64,000 bases of DNA. Origin: Carnegiea gigantea. Lineage: Eukaryota > Streptophyta > Magnoliopsida > Caryophyllales > Cactaceae. Numbering within the stretch: the first letter of the stretch is position 1; the number at the start of each line of letters is the position of its first letter. The notes beneath the pieces were generated by a model that saw only the letters and a program-made list of their open reading frames with translations, did no database searches and was not told the origin of the DNA. The translations under genes were made by a program, and so were the position numbers. This document shows, piece after piece, positions 24,224-36,300 of the stretch. The stretch lies in assembly GCA_029747015.1 (NCBI GenBank), contig JAKOGI010003122.1, positions 1 through 64,000 on the forward strand, read 5' to 3'.

Positions 24224-27200
24224 GGCGGCTGTAGAACAGACGACTGCCTATAAGTGGTGGGGTAGGGTGGGTGGTACCGCTCAGATTGCGGCTAATCTTC
24301 CTAACCGCGCGTGGACCGGGCTTAGAGCGCGTGCAACTCATCACGACCTCGTAAGGGCGTTGATACCATAGCATGTTAAACGAAAGTGCTGCTTTCTCTG
24401 TAGTGTTGTCACACAGTTGCCGGCCTAGAAGAGCCACTCGCTCTATAGTGTTGTCACACAAGATAAGCACGCCGCTCGCCTGCTGGCTAGGCGAATTGAA
24501 GTTCTCTTCCGGTCAATTATCCACTGAGTCAAGTGCAAAAAACACAATAGAATCATGCAATGCACGCTGCTGGTGTGCTTCCTGCACACGAGGAAAGAAA
24601 AAATAGATATCTTGGTATCGAAAACTATAGGAGGCTGTATTGGTGAGATCCAACGGTAAACAGCTGCCTAAAAGAAAAACCGCCTGGAAGTCCGAGGACC
24701 TTTAGTACTGTACCCTACCCTGAACTAGCAGCCTTCGCACCAAGCTTCACCGCCCTTGTCCCTTTCCTTTCTCTATTCTACCTTCTTCTTTGCTTTGTGG
24801 AAAAAAAAAAAAAGAGTAACAGGCAAAGTGTCAGTGGTTCGTATGCCTACTTTTAAGACCCAGAAGACGAAAGGGAATGAAAAAGGTTTCGTTTCCGGGT
24901 TTATGGATTGGATTCAGTCAGCATCACGACCACAGAAAAATCCGGGAGTGACGGTTACTGGCAAACTCTTTCAAAGGTGACCCCATAGAGTTTCTGGTTA
25001 TTTCCGTCATTGAAGTAGCCTTTCGTCACCTTACCAAAGGAAAGAAGTCACCATCAAAGAACTCACACAACCGAAGTACCAAAGGTGCGCTCCGCCCAAT
25101 GACTAAAAAAGAAGTTTACGCACTCATTTTAGTGATGAGGTCGCAAAGATCTGAAGCAGGCTCCTTTTGTTCTATTCAAAGGGCGAATGGCCCCCCAACT
25201 AGTCGTATAGGGTGGGGTGCTTGCGGTAAGCTACCTTGGATATGAAGAATTCCTAAAAAAATGGCAAAGCTCTATTCTTCTAAACAAATTTGACGAAGAT
25301 CTTTCTATCAATATCAAAGAATGAGTGTTCGATATTGGGGATAAGATCTATCTGCTCGTTTTCTTTCTATTTTCTTTTTCGTCATAGAAAAATATATTTC
25401 TCATTTATCTATCTTTTATAGATTTATCTATTCATCAAGTCAAATTTCGAATTGGGTTCTCTGAAGGCCCGAATGGATCGGAGCCATTCTGCCAATGAAA
25501 TGAATGCGGAGCCTATTCCAAATGCTTCTCTGATCCGGAAGGTCTCGCTTTGAGAATAAGATGCTTCTCCCCCTTCCTCTGCCTTTTCCCACTTTACGTC
25601 TCTTCTCTTCTAACGCGGGCTAGGCTTAGGTGGGTGCGGAAGGAAGAAACTGGCTATAAGACTTTTGTTAGCCCTTTTTTTTCAGTGTAACACAGGAAAG
25701 CGCCCTGTTTTTGTCATCCCTGCAGGTTTCAATCTTTTTTATTGAATACATGGCATAGCGTTGACCCTTCTTGTCATGTTTGAGCCTATGTTCAAACCAA
25801 ACCCACTCCCTATTTGAGTATGGCTGGGAGCCCACTTTCTTATGATAAAAGAATGCTTTCTCTAATGCGGAGATCGAGATTTTCTTTCTTTTTCATCGAA
25901 AACAAAGAAGATCGAGAATGTACATCTTTCGAAAAAAAGATGGGAACACATCGACCACCATGGTCTAGTTTTCGTTCCGCTCGGTGGCCTATTGGGATAG
26001 TAGCCTTTGGGTTTTGCCTGCTCTTTTGAATAAGAAATTTCGGCTTGGCATGGGAAAGCGCTGTTGCGTCCGCTCCCTTCTTAGTCAATAGACCAGCAGG
26101 TTGGCCATCTACTACAAAAGAGAGAATCCACTTCAAATAACCACCCCTCCACTAGGCAGCATGTGGAATGGCCGAGAGCGGACCATTTTGGATATATAAT
26201 TGTTGACCCAATTAATGTGTAAGGTTTTGATGATAACAATCCAAATGGGCCAGCCAGTATGTTGTGCTTGAGTTCTGTGCTGAGACAGGATCCAAAAATA
26301 CTTGGAGCGGTTTGAATGAGCATGGAGCATCAAAGTCGATACATATACAAAGAGCCCAGCTGATAACAAAAGTCTGAGAACATTGCCTTAGAACAGTTTC
26401 GAACGCAGAGCATGGAGCATCGCATGGAACATCCAAATCATATCCAAGGAGTTAAGCTGATAACTAGAGTCTTAGGCTTAGTATGGGTTTTATTTTTTAG
26501 ATTCTTGTTAATATGCTAATTAGAAGGTCTTGACTTAGCGTTTGCTTCGAAAGGTTTTTTAAGTACTTCAGAACATTATCTTAGAATAGGTCCAAGAGGT
26601 TAGGTCTGAAGTGCTCTGAGGCTAGGAATAAAAGTTTGAATTTTAACATTTTTCTTAAAAGGATTTTGGACTGACGTTTTTCAAGAAACAATTGGAATTA
26701 ATTTATGTCAGTCAAAATCTAAAACTATTTCTTCCCTTGTTTAAGAGAAAAAATATTTTCCAAATATTTGGTGAGAAGATTTAATCCTATCCCGCTTAAG
26801 AAAAAATATCTTTCTTAAATATTTGATCTCATCTCCTAAGGAAAAAATATCCTTCAAATATTTGATCCTATCCTATAGGGAAGATTGGTAACTCTCAGAT
26901 TAGGGAATGACTAAGAAAAGAGGAGATTGCTCTCATCCTTGCAGGGCAAGCATACTTATCCCACTATTTAAGCGGCCGATTCCCTTAACTTTTCTCAGGG
27001 TTTTTACGATTTTCAAGTGCTAAAATTGCTTTTCTAAGTCTGAATTTTTCTGTGAGAAAAACCTTCACAAAGAGTGCTTAATCGAGTCTTCATTATTAGC
27101 ATAATAGGAGTTGTATTGTACCTTACACTCGGCTTATTTAGAAGCATTCAAGTAAGGTGTTCTTTATCTCTTTTCCGTCATCGTGATAAGAGGTTGTCCA

Positions 27201-27818
27201 AGTCTTGGTAGACGTTAGACGTTGTGCCCGTAGGGGACGTATGGACGTTGTGTCTGTGAGTATTTGTCCAAGTCTTGGGAGACTTTGGATGTGTGTTTGT
27301 AACGAGAGTCTTGGGTAGACTAAGGTACGTGTGTTACGGTTGTAACGTGTTCGGCCCGTTTAGTGAAAGTGTTGCTAAAATCCTATAGTAGTAGGTTGTG
27401 GTTTTTACACCTTAGTTGGGCCAGAGGTGGTTTTTCACGTAAAAATATTGTGTCTCCTTTACTATTTCTGCAATTATACTTGTTTCTGCTTTACTGTAAG
27501 CATGCGTTCCAAACTGTTCTGACAAGTGTTTCGAGAAAACTGAAAAAACTGGTAGACACAATTAACCCCCCCCTCTTGTGCCCTTGTGTGAGTAAATCTA
27601 ATAATAATCCAAGTCAAGAGTGGAGTTACGGGAATAGCCGTCTGATGGAAAAGTACTTTTACATTCGATTCAGAGAGCACTTTTTTCGTTAAGAATTCTT
27701 CGTTCCCTTTTGTGTGAAGCGGCGTATTCTTCACTTTTGGGGCCCCATCTATTCCATCTCTTGAGTCCAACAGAAAACCCCCCTCCCTTTCGGACTTAAT
27801 ATCTTTTTCGACTCTATA
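24224..27818 (+). other. nad2 intron 3 (group II), interrupted by a solo LTR
   Basis: The cis-spliced intron runs from after ...CCTTTTCA to before TATGTGGGCACC. A domain V-like segment is near 27633-27678 (AATAGCCGTCTGATGG, ATTCAGAGAG). A 1.4-kb copia solo LTR sits at 26201-27603, about 30 bases upstream of domain V. Two copies of TATAGTGTTGTCACACA-like sequence occur at about 24401-24461. Confidence 0.8.
26201..27603 (+). mobile_element. Solo LTR of the copia family
   Basis: It aligns with the reverse complement of the copia LTRs in this window. It begins TGTTGA, then AATGTGTAAGGTTTTGATGATAA. Later it has GTCCAAGTCTTGG, GTGGTTTTTACACC, GGTGGTTTTTCACGTAAAAA, and ends AAATCTAATA where the relatives have ...AATCTAACA (one C-to-T). 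It is flanked by perfect 5-bp repeats ATAAT (26196-26200, 27604-27608). No internal region or second LTR is present, so it arose by LTR-LTR recombination. It is longer than its relatives, partly through internal duplications. Confidence 0.9.
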
Positions 27819-28388
27819 TATGTGGGCACCTGATATCTATGAGGGTTCACCCACCTCGGTTACAGCATTCCTTTCTATTGCACCTAAAATTTCTATTTCT
27901 GCTAATATTTTACGTGTTTTTTATTTATAGTTCCTATGGAACTACATTGCAACAAATCTTCTTTTTCTACAGTATTGCTTCTATGATCTTAGGAGCATCA
28001 GCCGCCATGGCTCAAACGAAAGTCAAAAGACTTCTAGCTCATAGTTTAATTGGACATGTAGGTTATATTCGTACTGGTTTCTCATGTGGAACCATAGAAG
28101 GAGTTCAATCACTACTAATTGGTCTCTTTATTTATGCATCAATGACAATAGATGCATTCGCTATAGCTTCAGCATTACGGCAAACCTGTGTTAAATATAT
28201 AGCGGATTTGGGTGCTCTAGCCAAAACGAATCCTATTTCGGCTATTACCTTCTCTATTACTATGTTCTCATACGCAGGTATACCCCCATTAGCCGGCTTT
28301 TATAGTAAATTCTATTTGTTCTTCGCCGCTTTAGGTTGTAGGGCTTACTTCTTAGCCCAGTGGGAGTAGTGACTAGCGTTATAGGTTG
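27819..28388 (+). pseudogene. nad2: nad2 exon d, two frameshifts
   Basis: The exon starts T-ATG-TGG-GCA-CCT ([23 protein letters not shown]). It shifts frame at a T run (27917-27922, one T more than expected), then reads [50 protein letters not shown] and PLAGFYSKFYLFFAALG. A C is missing at 28356-28358, so LAPVGVVTSVIG is lost and the frame ends in stops. Unedited C-bearing codons (for example Ser in NPISAITF, normally edited to Leu) show that this is organelle DNA rather than cDNA. Two frameshifts are not repaired by editing, so the copy is almost certainly non-functional unless they are sequencing errors. The right boundary is approximate. Confidence 0.92.
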
Positions 28389-29849
28389 TTGGGCGGCCGG
28401 AAGGTTGCCACGAGTAAGTCAGTTCTCCGTGCACTGAACACGTAGCTTACCGAATCAGTTACGACATGGATGAGAATGCATGCTACGAAAGATAAGGTTG
28501 AGTCTGATACATCAACCGTCTACTCAATATCTTCGTACGAGTCCACAATCACTACACGAGATGAACTTTGGTTTGGTGAATTAAAGTTGGCCTTAGGTGT
28601 AATAGGACTCCCAGTTACTACGCATGATCGTATACTGAGGTGCTCCCCGCCGGTTGTTGGAATGACGTGAGCTGGGTCTCAATTCATAAAGATAAAGGGT
28701 TGTTTAGTAACAACAAATAAGAGGTTCAAAATTCCCCATCTAATTGAGAGCAGAAAACGTATCGACATCTCAATGTGATACAACCTTTTCTCTATTTTAG
28801 TTAGGAAAGAACGGCAAAGTCCATGCAAACAAACTATCTAATGAAGAACAAGAAGAGAGCAAAGCGTATACGGAACGGACACAGAAAAAAGAAGTGTGGA
28901 AGAGAAGTATCCGAGCTCATTCCCTTCGCTTCCTGGGCCCAAAGCAGTGCAGTCTTTCTTGGCCAAATCAAGGATTTGGGGCTTCTTTTGCTACGCTACT
29001 GAAATAGAAAATTGGCTTGAAGAATCTATATGAATAAAAAGATAGATCTATCCATCTATCCCATCCGATTTGATTGTGATATCTAAAAAAGAATCAATTT
29101 CATTCAACATTTGATTCAAAGAACTGCACTTAGCCGCCTCGCTTATGAAACGGCTTTGCTGCAATGTGGATGGGAGAGGGTTCGTAGTACCCAAAGCACT
29201 GGAGTGATCCATAGCAGGGAAGGGGCCTAGAAGTGCCTACTACTACACCATGCTACACTTGGCTCTACACATTTACGGAGCTAACCCCTGTCCAGTGCCT
29301 GGTGGAGCTAAGGTAGCTTGCTTCTACTCTTTATCCTGTACTTCACCCAGGCTAATGGGGCCTTACTTTTGAAGGGGAGAGAGTGGAGCCTCGAAAAGGA
29401 CTGTTGAGAGGAAGATCCTTGGCCCTTCTTCATTCTCTACAGGGTTCCATACCTTTCTTCAACATACATGACAACGTGCAGGGCAGAGATAGAAGAGATG
29501 GAACACGGGAATAAGAAGTCATTGAAGTGACCTTATCGATCATTTTGATAGAGGGGGATAGAGAAAGTGGACAAAAGAGAAAAGCATTTCCCAGTTGAAA
29601 AGAGGCGTTCCTTTTTGTCAAGCATTTTTCATCAAACTTTGACGGTTTCAAAATCATATTAAAAACGCTCAACACCCAAGCCCTTCCTTCGTGGAGCCCT
29701 CTATTATAAGTGATCTGAACCTGCCCGGAGCGAGCCTCCCATAGAGGCCTTTGAAGTTGGTGAGCCGTATGATTGGAAACTATCTCCTGCGGTTCGGAGA
29801 GGACTCTTTTTTTAGTTAGTACCCTCTTAGAGTGGACCCTTTCACTCTA
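28389..29849 (+). other. nad2 intron 4 (group II)
   Basis: The cis-spliced intron lies between exons d and e. Domain V is at about 29762-29801 (GAGCCGTATG, GGAAAC, CGGTTCGGAGAGG). A C/T-rich block and the short minus-strand frame 29430-29675 within it have no recognisable coding meaning. Confidence 0.82.
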
Positions 29850-30038
29850 TTTTATTATATACATTTAGTGAAAAGAATGTTTCTTGATACACCTAGGACA
29901 TGGATTCTATATAAACCAATGGATCGTGATAAGTCGTTACTACTAGCAATGACTTCCTCTTTCATTACTTCATCCTTTCCATATCCTTCTCCCTTGTTCT
30001 CAGTTACTCATCAGATGGCACTCAGTTTATATCTTTAA
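29850..30038 (+). pseudogene. nad2: nad2 exon e (C-terminus)
   Basis: The last exon reads FYYIHLVKRMFLDTPRTWILYKPMDRDK, SLLLAMTSSFIT, PSPLFSVTHQMALSLYL and ends at TAA 30036-30038. It is open, about 189 bases, the usual size. It is listed as part of a pseudogene because exon d is broken. Confidence 0.92.
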
Positions 30039-32984
30039 GTTCGATCATTGACAAGGTTCAAAGAAAGGGTGGGTAGTTGAAAAAGAATCGATTCCAAATC
30101 ACAATGCTAACAGATAGTGGGCCTCCGCTTTTCGGCATATCGAGGCTTCTTCTTCCTCAGCGACTTGGCAATAGCCTGATACCACACGGGCAAGGAAAGG
30201 TAATGAATATTGTTTAGAAATCCCCATCAAAGCATCAATCTCCAAAGATGTCTGCCTCTTTTGGACAGTTAACTTCTTTTCTTTTTCCAGCCAAAGAGGG
30301 GAGGCGGTGTAGTCAGGATGTGAAGGCAAGAATAGGCTGCTTGAGTGAGGGCCTTCCTCTAGCAGCATATTCTCACTTTCAATTGCTGTTCCAGGGACAG
30401 GAGGGGGCTATTCTAAAATCTATGCAAGTAGGGGTTCACATTGAAGATTGCGGATCACTTAGATCGGAGCAATTTACTGAATTTACTTCACTGACAAAGA
30501 TAGTTCGATCATAAAGAATTTAATGCACCCGATTGGAGATCGGAGAATAGGTTGTTGCTGCCATTGAACCACCACAATCCTTGGAGCGGCACATCATATC
30601 TCGTTGAATTTTCTACTGCAACAATAAACTCCTTTTTTATCTATCCTTTCTTCCCGCCGCATCCATCTCCTCCTGATGAAGGAGCCCGCACTTCGTCAGG
30701 CTGAGCGAGGGGTGATAGAATAGCAAGCAGGGTCACTTCCGCAAGCAAAGGAAAAGACCCTTCCGGTGAGATGAAGCTCTCGTGCCGTCAAGACCAGCGC
30801 TATCGTATCCACACTAACTATGCAGCGATCCCTTTGGTTTTGAAATGAATGATACATCACTCACTGTGAAGCAGCAGTCCTGATTTGAGTTTAACTAAAA
30901 TTGTTTGTTGTTGTTGGTTAGTAAGTCCTTTTCAACTAGTGCGCTGACGACAGAACGTGTCGTTAAAGGGTCTTCGCGTTAACGACCTTATGTAGAACGT
31001 CAGTTTCGCGCCCGAGAGAACAAAGCTTGACGATTGCTTTTTCCTAATAACTGAAAAGGTTTTTCGAAAGCTTAATGTAATATAAATCCGAAAGAGCATT
31101 AAAAGAAGTCAGTGTCTTTACACTCTACCCACCACTAAGCCTGAGCACAAGCTGTAGGAATTATCCTTCCCCCAGCTCTCTTTGACTTACCCGAAGAATC
31201 TTTCCCTTATCATAGGGGGTTCGGGTTTGAGATAAGCCTTCCTCTATCAAAAAATAGTCAAGGTCTTTCTCTGAGGAAGGCATTAAGAGGATGCTTTTCT
31301 TAAGGTGACGCTATTGATACGTTCACTCTTTCTGCTTGCTTAGCAAATGTCCTTTACCTCTCTGCTTCGGGCTCATTCAGACGCTTGCAGTAAAGTTTGA
31401 AGACCAGTATAGACCACTACACTCGTCATATGCTCTCTCGATATGCTTTTGCGCTTCGCAGCACTTTTCCCGGTGAATATGGCTACGAAACTACTTGGAT
31501 CCTAGGGAACCAATAGGACCACTTAGGTCTACGTTGCCGCGATCATGTTCTAAGGAACCATCACTTCTACGGCCGGCCTATATTAAAACTTGAATGCCGT
31601 GTCATCTAGTGGAGTTGCGAAGAAGGTAACTCGCACAGCCAGCTGACTCCTTTGAAATAGAAAGTTAGAGCTCCCCAACTCTTACCAGCTTAACCAAAGT
31701 AGCGATTCCGGTATTGAACTAGATTTTGACACTTTCTAAGAAAAAAAGATTAGACTTGCCTCTATCTGAGGAGATAAAACAGTACAAAGAAAAAAGTACA
31801 AACACACAGCCTCAAGTCCTTCGTTTCAGGGAAGAACTAAATAAGTTAAGAGAACTTTAGCCTATTGAAAGCAAGAGGAACAGTTATTCTTTTACTATGA
31901 AAAGCGCGCTCCTACCCTTTTGTATCTGTGACCTTTGTTATGGGCGACCAAGCAAATGAGTCATAAAACTCGTCTTCCTCTTATTTTACAACCACTGACA
32001 CTTTAGTCAACGACAATTCTTCTTTCCGGGCAAGCAATCGAACTCAATCAAGCATCGGAAATCACACTCGCCACAACTCCTGGTTATGGAATAGAGCTCT
32101 TGAGTTAGCCCCTTTTTGAAAGGAGATTATTTCAAAGATCTTTATCTCGAATGATGAATAGTCACTCGTCAGCCTGCCATTCCCCTCACGGAGCAGAAGC
32201 AGAACAACTAGGAAGATCATAGGATATTTCCCATAACGCGTTGACAGCAAACGATGACGCGCATCTAGATTGGAGAAGTAAGTAGGCCAATGCCGTGGGT
32301 GGAAAACTATCACCTCACAACCGCTTCTTAGTAGGAATTAAGAACTACTTCATAGCCTGTAAGCGGTGATGAAGGCGACGAAATAGAATAATGATCACTC
32401 GTCTTTTTGAGACGGTCTTGACTAGGCCTGATATCCGTGCAATAATCGATCTGATATTAATAGTTTTAGGCTTGCCCTTGGAAGACTTGCTTTCCATCAC
32501 GGCAGAAGTCAAGGCGTCATCGGTCTCAGTGAGCTCGTCTTAGAGTCTTTACTAAACAAGCATTTTCACCACACATTAGCAATTTATGCACTCATTTCAA
32601 GAGGGAATAAGAGAAAAGATCTTGCATCAATGAACTTCACATCAGCGATTTCGAGCATTGCTGGAGTAGAGTCCAACAGCAGACTGAAATAAGACAGTAG
32701 AAAGGAATAGATCGGATCTAACTAACGATTTTTCCATATCTTTACGTTGTCTTTTTGAAAACCAAGCCTATTGAACCGGGGGGTCATCGGGTGGTGAAGG
32801 ACTGACGGAGCTTTAAGGTTTGAGTGAGGGAAAAGTCCTCCCATTAGTTCTTCAGCATTGCTTCGCACCTTGAAAGCTTTACTTACTTCAAGTAGAATAG
32901 AAAAGGTCTCTTTCTCTTATAGATAAGAAGAGCAGCTTTCTGTGAAGTTAATGCCTCCGATCCATTTGAAGTAGCTCAGTACTG
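30039..32984. other. Mitochondria-like noncoding DNA
   Basis: Downstream of nad2. No gene, tRNA or clear repeat is recognised. Confidence 0.4.
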
Positions 32985-33385
32985 CTTTAATCATGACACC
33001 ACCACCGAAATATTCTCGTGGCCGGCCACCGCCAAGGACGTGATCACCGCATATTTAATCATGTCAAAGAGAATCCTTCGATTTCGATCGCCAAATCTTC
33101 CCTAAAATGGAAAGGGTGCTGAAGAAAGAGAGCAAACCCTAACTACATCTCGGAGTTTATCCTGTACATGTTATACGGATAAAGATTCACCAAGAAACAC
33201 GAGTTGATGTCATCCAAGAACTGAAACAAGGGCTTGATTATGATCTCGCCGAGCGGTTCTTGGAACGTGGCGGAGGACGGGGTCGTGATGATGTTGACGA
33301 AAGAGAAGGTGGTGGAGACGGCGATCTTCTTGATCCCAAGGTGACGGAGTTCCAGGTGCACATTCCTGATTGCGGGTAGGAGCTC
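32985..33385 (-). pseudogene. Glucan endo-1,3-beta-glucosidase (GH17) fragment
   Basis: GH17 enzymes cut beta-1,3-glucan in plant cell walls and are nuclear-encoded. The minus strand reads RNVHLELRHLGIKKIAVSTTFSF, FLDDINSCFLVNLYPYNMYR, then after a stop LGFALF, and in a shifted frame FDMIKYAVITSLAVAGHENISVVVS. These correspond to the KVST, FLVNIYPY and 'GxxxxxVVVSETGW' parts of GH17. The catalytic glutamates lie outside or are lost. At least one stop and one frameshift occur. It is a piece of nuclear gene inside otherwise mitochondria-like DNA, higher in G+C than its surroundings. Confidence 0.72.
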
Positions 33386-36300
33386 TTTCTTCCTTATTTC
33401 AGATTAAAAAAAAGAGTGCACATTAATGTCAACTACGCCAAACAAATCGATTGCGTTCATATGGAGGAAGCGAAGGTGGAATGCTAATAGGCATTAACCA
33501 ACAGAAGAGTTATCCTTTCTCTTTACTACGCACGAAACGGCCCGCTAAGCCCTTTTCTTTCATTATGAGCAATAGATCAGGTGGGGATTAATTCGTATGA
33601 TAAGTAACACACCTAACGTAGCGGACCAGTATTATGAAGCATCGGACATGTTCAATTGGACGCTTTCCCAGTAGATGCACCCCACTTAATGGTGCCGGTA
33701 CTTATCGGTCGCTACCACATAGGCATTGTGTGAGCAAGGTTCAAAACACTCTTTTCTAATCCATCTTTCTATCAATTGAGAAAAGAACCAAGCTAAAGCT
33801 TGCCTATAACCCGTCATTCAAGGCCTTAACTTCTCAGTCGAAAGGCTACTTCCTTCCCCCTCCCAACTCGATAATAAGTTTTCCTCCTTGTACGAATTGA
33901 AAGGGAGACTTAGAGCTCTAAAAATAACTTTTGGTTGTTGGCTTCCTGATCAGCTGGGAAAAAAAAAGATATGTCCAGAAGCTCTCCTCTCCTATTTGTT
34001 GTGTCTAAATAATTGATTTTTCTATCAGTCCCCATTTTTTTTTCTCAGTCTTTATACTCATCCTTCAGCCGTTGATAGCAACAGCACGATATAGACTGGT
34101 ATTGGCTAATCCACTTCATATCGTAATCAGATTGTGAAGCGCCTAAGCTAGCTGTCTTTTCTTATAGAAATCCTTCAATTAGCCTTCGTCATCGGCCTGA
34201 ACAGGTGTTGAATATGCTGTTCACAACTTTGCTCATGTCCACTATACATACACAATAGGCAAGTCCAGTCCAGTTGTCAAGTCAGTAGGACCAGACCCCC
34301 TTGGAAGCCAGCTCTTCGACCATGCTATAAGATGGGAAAGACCCTGACCTTTAGTCCCATACCCTCCCTTAGCCTTTCGTTTTCTACCTCCAATCACTTA
34401 CAGGATACGAGGCAAAAGACTATGGATCGAACTTCTTTCCGAAAAAAAGAGGGAACCGCTACCGCAGCCAATCCATTTCAAGGTGAAGGCAATGCGTCAA
34501 GCAGATGCAGACCGATTGGGTTCTCCCCGAGGTGATGTTCCCAGGTTTTTCGCGAATGAAAGGTTTAGTCAAGTCAGCTGAAGCTTCTCCACTTTGAGTA
34601 GAACTAAGAGAGATCAACATCATGATAATTGGCAAGATCACATATAGTGACGGTTATAACATTCCTCTTGCCTACGAAGCGTCCGGTAAGGATGAGACTT
34701 AGACCTTGAATACAAGGTAAGGCTTACCTCTTGCATTCGGGCTAAAGCAGGTGAGAATAATGTACAGTAAATCGCTCGAAAGTAAGGCCAGAGTGAGGTT
34801 GAACGGATTTTAGGGGTTCCAGGCTCCAGGCTTAAGAGCCGAATTAGCTTAGCCATTGGGATTGGGGTACAGACTTCACTGATTTAGATTTGTAATTAGC
34901 TGCAATAAATGCAATTTAAGAATACGCTCTTTTGACTTCAAAGTGAACGACTTCGATCTGTAGATGTTTGAGGGGTGCTAGCTAAGTTAATTAACTAAGA
35001 GGCATCGGTTGACTCTCTTTCTAAGAGCGGAGCAGGGGAAGATGAACAATGATGCTATAGCTGCTCACGTTTTCGCTGTCTGCCTTGTTGCGATAGGGGT
35101 ACTGGCTTTTCATTCCCACCAAGGAATGTGTCTTTACTTAGAAAGGGGCTGACTCCCTTACCTTCTATTCAAGAAAGGGCTAACGCCCTTTCCTAAAAGA
35201 ATATCCTTTCAAATCAAAGGGTATGTATCCACTTTCAAGTAAAGAAAGAGGGCTACTTCACCACCCGCTACTAATAATCGAAAGGGTTCACATCGAGAAA
35301 AGTCTATGATGATGAAACGTTTACACCGGAGGTCTTTGTCTCCATGGAACAAGTATTCACTACCGCTTACAGCACCTTCATTCACTCGTGAAGCTACTTC
35401 GAAACTGTTTCGCGGACACGTGGAGTTGAACATGTCTCTACAATGTACTGTAGATAGACTGATTATTACTGATTATTATAGGTGCTTGAGTGGTTTAGAG
35501 ACAGTTCTGTTGCTACCAATTTCTTTGTTTGTAGTTTAATGGATCTATATGTTCTAGCAGATCTAAAGTAGGTTTGTATTGCGCAACAGAAAGAGTTTTG
35601 TTTTGCTGAGAATATTAACAAGGGGGAAGCAAAGAAAGGCATACGAGTGCGCCTCTCGTAGACGAGCACCGACTCAGTTCGTTCCTACTGAAAAGAGTCT
35701 CAGCTGGTCATAGTAAGCATCCCAGGAAGGACAAACGATAACTCTTCCCCTTGGGTTTGGTTAATGCTAGGCACTCATAAGGCTTCCCTTGCACAAGTTC
35801 AGCCACACCTCTTCGTCTTCAGATTCATAGGTCGAATCATCCTCGACCCCAGTTATTTCATTACTTAGATCATTGTAGCAAGTTCCCTTGGATGAAGTCC
35901 TTCTCTCTTCCTTAAGTAACCACTCATAACTAGTGGTTCTAGTGGCCAGGTGGAATGGATCAGTAAATTCTTGCCCTCGTAGTGAAGTTCAGACCTCTTA
36001 GAGCCAAACTAACACACGTATTTTCGGTATTTATTTCAATAGGGGTTAGGCACAGTTATGATTTAATTTAATCTTCTGTCCCATTTGAAAGAAAAGTTAT
36101 GTAATTTTGTAATTACAATCATTCGTTGTCACTTTGTTTTAGTAAAGAAAGAACACAGATTTCATCCAAGGTGCCAGCACAACTTTCTTTTAACTGCTAA
36201 AAGCTGATCGATCTGTTTTCCACTTGCCACTGTAACCGTCAAATCAAAGACTCTATCTTCAAAGCTACCTTCTTTTTCTCAGTTATTAGAGAATGGAGCT

